The notes beneath the pieces are model-generated. The model searched no databases and was not told where the DNA came from. It worked only from the letters and a program-made list of their open reading frames with translations. Shown piece after piece: positions 5,924 through 8,027 of a stretch of 8,027 nt of DNA. The DNA is from CAYLJO01 sp964383905 (GTDB lineage Bacteria; Acidobacteriota; Blastocatellia; Pyrinomonadales; Pyrinomonadaceae). A program made the position numbers and the translations under genes. The first letter of the stretch is position 1. Each line of letters opens with the position of its first letter. The stretch lies in NCBI GenBank assembly GCA_964383905.1, contig CAYLJO010000265.1, positions 1 to 8,027 on the forward strand, written 5' to 3'.

Positions 5924-7585
5924 CCTGTCATAACTGGCGTGCAGGGATATACCTCTCTCACGCAACAAACCCGGCTCGCCCTGGAGACAGGCGCAGCCCC
6001 TGGCGAATCGTTGCTGCTCGCGCTCACCACCGTCGCGGGCACGATGAGCCTGACCACACAGCCAAACACCATATCCGCCACCACCGGCATGCACCTGCAC
6101 GGGTACGTGATCGGTGCGACAACCAGCGGCACCATTGCCTTTGTTGGAACCGGCCCTGGTGGTGCGGTGAACAGCATCACGTATCACATCCCCGTCTCAC
6201 CGCAGAACAACCAGGGCTTTACCGAGTTCACGACCAAAGAGGCGTTCTTGACCGTCACCGCCAGCAACATCACCACAACGGGCATGACTGGCGCGCAGAT
6301 CATGATCTTCGGCTCGTTCGCCGGCAAGTATCTTTTGCCAATCAGCATCGACAAAGAAGAGAAGATCACGCATCACGCGCCGCAGGACAAGCGCGGCATC
6401 CTCTTCAAGAATCTTCGCGTGGTGCAGCTCACCAAAGCCGTTGACGTGGCAAAACTGGACAGCGATCTTTACCCTGATTCGTTGTGGGCATACTACATGA
6501 GCATCGGGAACACGCCCACCGTGACAACTGTACCGGCGGCACCAACCTCGCTCATGGCCTCCACGGCTATCGCATCGCCCATGACACTCACCACGCCACC
6601 ATCTTCGCCGGGGCAGTTCCTGGTGTTCACCATCACCACGAACACTGCGAGCGGCACTATCGTGGTGGGCGGCACCGACCAGTATGGGAACGCTTACGCC
6701 AGCAGTGAGACGATCACCTTTACGAGTGCAGCCAGCCAGACGGTGTACAGCTCGCGCAGGTACAGCGTGGTCAACACCGGAGGCTCGAACCAGTTCACTA
6801 CGACGGGCGGCACCAGCGCGCACATTGCGGTCGGTGGCGTCTATGCCTGGCAGTATGCGTGGACCTACGATGGCATCAACAACATCACGCCGTACAGCGC
6901 CTGTATCGAAGCCTATGATGGCGTTATGGGTATTGTACTACCGGGCGTGGTATTGAGCGATGTAACTGTAGATTGGCAAAAGGAAAAAGAGGTAGTTTTG
7001 CAGTGTAAGGGTACTGGACAAGATTTCCTGATAGTTGGTGATCCATCGAGCACATCTTTCGGTACCAACCCGTTTGCGTCCATTTCTCAACCAACCTCGT
7101 TACCTTACACATCGTGGCCTGCCAGCTTTTATGTGGACGCCGGAACCGGTACCCCGCTCACGACACAAGATGGCTCGCTCCTCACATTTAAGCTCAACAT
7201 TATGACGGGGCGAAAGTGGATTTACAGCGGTGATGGACAGCAAAGGCCAAGTTTTGTGACATGGGATAGCGAGCCTGATTTCACCATCGACGCAGAAATA
7301 GTGGACATCGGATATGCCAACTATTTGACGTACTTCAAGCCTAACGTCCCGCTCATCCTCGGTGCGTCCATGCAGGGTACATGGCTCGGCAACATTTCCA
7401 ACACAAATTACTACGAACAAGTGCAGGTCATCGCGCCCGTAAAGGCGGATTCTTGGAAATTTGACCAAACGAAGAACCCTGTGAGCGGAACTGTAAAGCT
7501 GATGGCGAATTACGATTTCCAAAATTTGGGCTACGGATATAAGCTCATCTGTATAGCACAAGTCCCGCCCACATACACCAGCTAA
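5921..7585 (+). CDS. Putative major tail tube protein with duplicated beta domains
   Basis: This 554-residue protein is much longer than typical tail tube subunits (about 150-300 residues). Residues 1-20 form an N-terminal arm. Residues about 31-137 and 208-314 are two diverged copies of one beta-sandwich (TMSLTTQP/PMTLTTPP; TSGTIAFVGT/ASGTIVVGGT). Between them, residues about 138-200 are a charged linker (DKEEKITHHAPQDKRGILFKN). Residues about 330-554 look like the tube core: YDGVMGIVLPGVVLSDVTVDW, VVLQCKGTGQDFLIVG, then strands through LTFKLNIMTGRKWIYSG and DFTIDAEIVDI, to KLMANYDFQNLGYGYKLICIAQV. The tube would polymerise below the terminator to form the DNA channel, with the extra domains probably outside. 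The start has AAAGGAG at 5905-5911. Base composition falls after about 6900. A fibre or other tail protein is the main alternative. Confidence 0.6.
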   Translation: MPVITGVQGYTSLTQQTRLALETGAAPGESLLLALTTVAGTMSLTTQPNTISATTGMHLHGYVIGATTSGTIAFVGTGPGGAVNSITYHIPVSPQNNQGFTEFTTKEAFLTVTASNITTTGMTGAQIMIFGSFAGKYLLPISIDKEEKITHHAPQDKRGILFKNLRVVQLTKAVDVAKLDSDLYPDSLWAYYMSIGNTPTVTTVPAAPTSLMASTAIASPMTLTTPPSSPGQFLVFTITTNTASGTIVVGGTDQYGNAYASSETITFTSAASQTVYSSRRYSVVNTGGSNQFTTTGGTSAHIAVGGVYAWQYAWTYDGINNITPYSACIEAYDGVMGIVLPGVVLSDVTVDWQKEKEVVLQCKGTGQDFLIVGDPSSTSFGTNPFASISQPTSLPYTSWPASFYVDAGTGTPLTTQDGSLLTFKLNIMTGRKWIYSGDGQQRPSFVTWDSEPDFTIDAEIVDIGYANYLTYFKPNVPLILGASMQGTWLGNISNTNYYEQVQVIAPVKADSWKFDQTKNPVSGTVKLMANYDFQNLGYGYKLICIAQVPPTYTS

Positions 7586-8027
7586 TTCCAGAGTGTAGGC
7601 ATATCAGGAGGATTTTCACGCATGGCTTTCGCCCGTTTTCTGCCCAAAGACATATTAGCTCGCGCTTCAGGGGTATGTACTCTTCCCTTGTGTGCGGCTG
7701 ATACCTTTGCGCGCATTTCGGGCGATCGTGTTTGCCCGCTTTGGTACTCGCTAATAGCTTGTTTGTGTTCATCGGTTAAAGGATGGTGTTTCTTCCCTCG
7801 GTGGGATGAAGCGTATCTCTCGACAACTTCGGGCGGGCGCTTTTTACCTCGATTGGCAGCGGCAGCGTTGGCTCGCGCGAGGGGAGAAAGTTGTTTGCCT
7901 TTCCTGGATGCAGACATGTTTGTTCGTGCTTCTGGCGAGACCGTTCTACCTCGCTGGGCGGCTGACATCCTCGCTATTGTTTCTGGCGACTTCTTGCGCC
8001 CTTTCATTTTGGCGCTAAGTTTTGCTC
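7582..8027 (-). CDS. NUMOD3-repeat protein, C-terminal part of a homing endonuclease-like gene (truncated by window edge)
   Basis: The minus-strand frame contains seven tandem NUMOD3-type repeats, mostly 17 residues (KSPETIARMSAAQRGRT, VSPEARTNMSASRKGKQ, LSPLARANAAAANRGKK, RPPEVVERYASSHRGKK, a 20-residue variant starting HHPLTDEHKQ, RSPEMRAKVSAAHKGRV, HTPEARANMSLGRKRAK), then a short tail ending MPTLWN. NUMOD3 is a DNA-binding helical motif found after the nuclease domain of GIY-YIG and HNH homing endonucleases. The first ATG (8007) is probably not the real start: the frame stays open to the edge and reads AKLSAK before it, in perfect register with another repeat. A nuclease domain would lie beyond position 8027. 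No GIY-YIG motif is present in the window, so it could also be a nuclease-less remnant. It converges on the tail gene, and the two stop codons overlap by 4 bases. Confidence 0.85.
   Translation of the reverse strand, partial: AKLSAKMKGRKKSPETIARMSAAQRGRTVSPEARTNMSASRKGKQLSPLARANAAAANRGKKRPPEVVERYASSHRGKKHHPLTDEHKQAISEYQSGQTRSPEMRAKVSAAHKGRVHTPEARANMSLGRKRAKAMRENPPDMPTLWN
7606..7624 (+). promoter_or_regulatory. Strong ribosome site plus ATG on the plus strand, antisense to the NUMOD3 gene
   Basis: AGGAGG at 7606-7611 stands 10 bases before ATG 7622, 20 bases after the tail gene stop, exactly where the next phage gene would be expected. The frame from 7622 (MAFARFLPKD...) stays open to the window edge, at least 135 codons. 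It is mostly the complement of the NUMOD3 repeats, so the protein itself is doubtful. The site may be the leftover start of the next tail gene. Confidence 0.3.

Noticed and set aside
6197..6823. 208-codon minus-strand frame opposite the tail tube gene
   Set aside because: Arg/His/Gly-rich, typical of an antisense shadow in GC-rich sequence; no ribosome site or recognisable domain.
7560..7625. Possible bidirectional terminator between the convergent tail and NUMOD3 genes
   Set aside because: The stops overlap by 4 bases, leaving no intergenic DNA, and I found no GC-rich stem followed by a T-run.
7806..8018. 70-codon plus-strand frame near the right edge
   Set aside because: It lies opposite the NUMOD3 repeats and has no ribosome site; a shadow.

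Overview
The window is a piece of the virion-structure module of a tailed double-stranded DNA phage (Caudoviricetes) or a prophage. The gene order is that of HK97-like phages: a head maturation/scaffold protein, the major capsid protein, small head proteins, a head-tail connector, a stopper-like protein, an HK97 gp10-like protein, a probable tail terminator, and a tail tube protein. No sheath gene separates the terminator position from the tube gene, so a long non-contractile (siphovirus-like) tail is the simplest reading. Portal, terminase and the protease core would lie left of the window; tape measure and tail tip genes would lie beyond its right end. The host cannot be named. Shine-Dalgarno sites are strong (AGGAG type), and GC is moderately high (53-67% in sampled 60-base blocks at 6421-6900), as in many bacteria.

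Layout: (1) Positions 1-1062 hold an open frame cut by the left edge, read as the end of a protease/scaffold protein. A strong internal ribosome site and in-frame ATG at 637 could give a separate 141-residue scaffold. (2) Positions 1083-2519 encode the major capsid protein, with a fibronectin-III-like insertion near its C-terminus. (3) Positions 2531-3535 hold two head accessory genes. (4) Positions 3549-5706 hold the connector/neck genes, packed with start-stop overlaps (TGATG, TAATG). (5) Positions 5717-5917 hold a tiny unknown gene. (6) Positions 5921-7585 encode a large tail tube protein carrying two related beta-domain copies. (7) From 7582 to the right edge, on the opposite strand, lies an array of NUMOD3 repeats, the DNA-binding module of GIY-YIG/HNH homing endonucleases. 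It is cut by the window edge and overlaps the tail gene stop by 4 bases.

All plus-strand genes are nearly contiguous, with gaps of 0-20 bases. They look like one late transcription unit, tuned at the level of ribosome binding. I see no promoter, terminator, tRNA, rRNA, CRISPR array or att site. No stretch over 300 bases lacks a gene.

No clear new biological system is visible. The most interesting points are the apparently fused/nested scaffold gene, the homing-endonuclease-type element next to a tail gene whose last third has a different base composition, and a strong plus-strand ribosome site and open frame lying antisense to that element.
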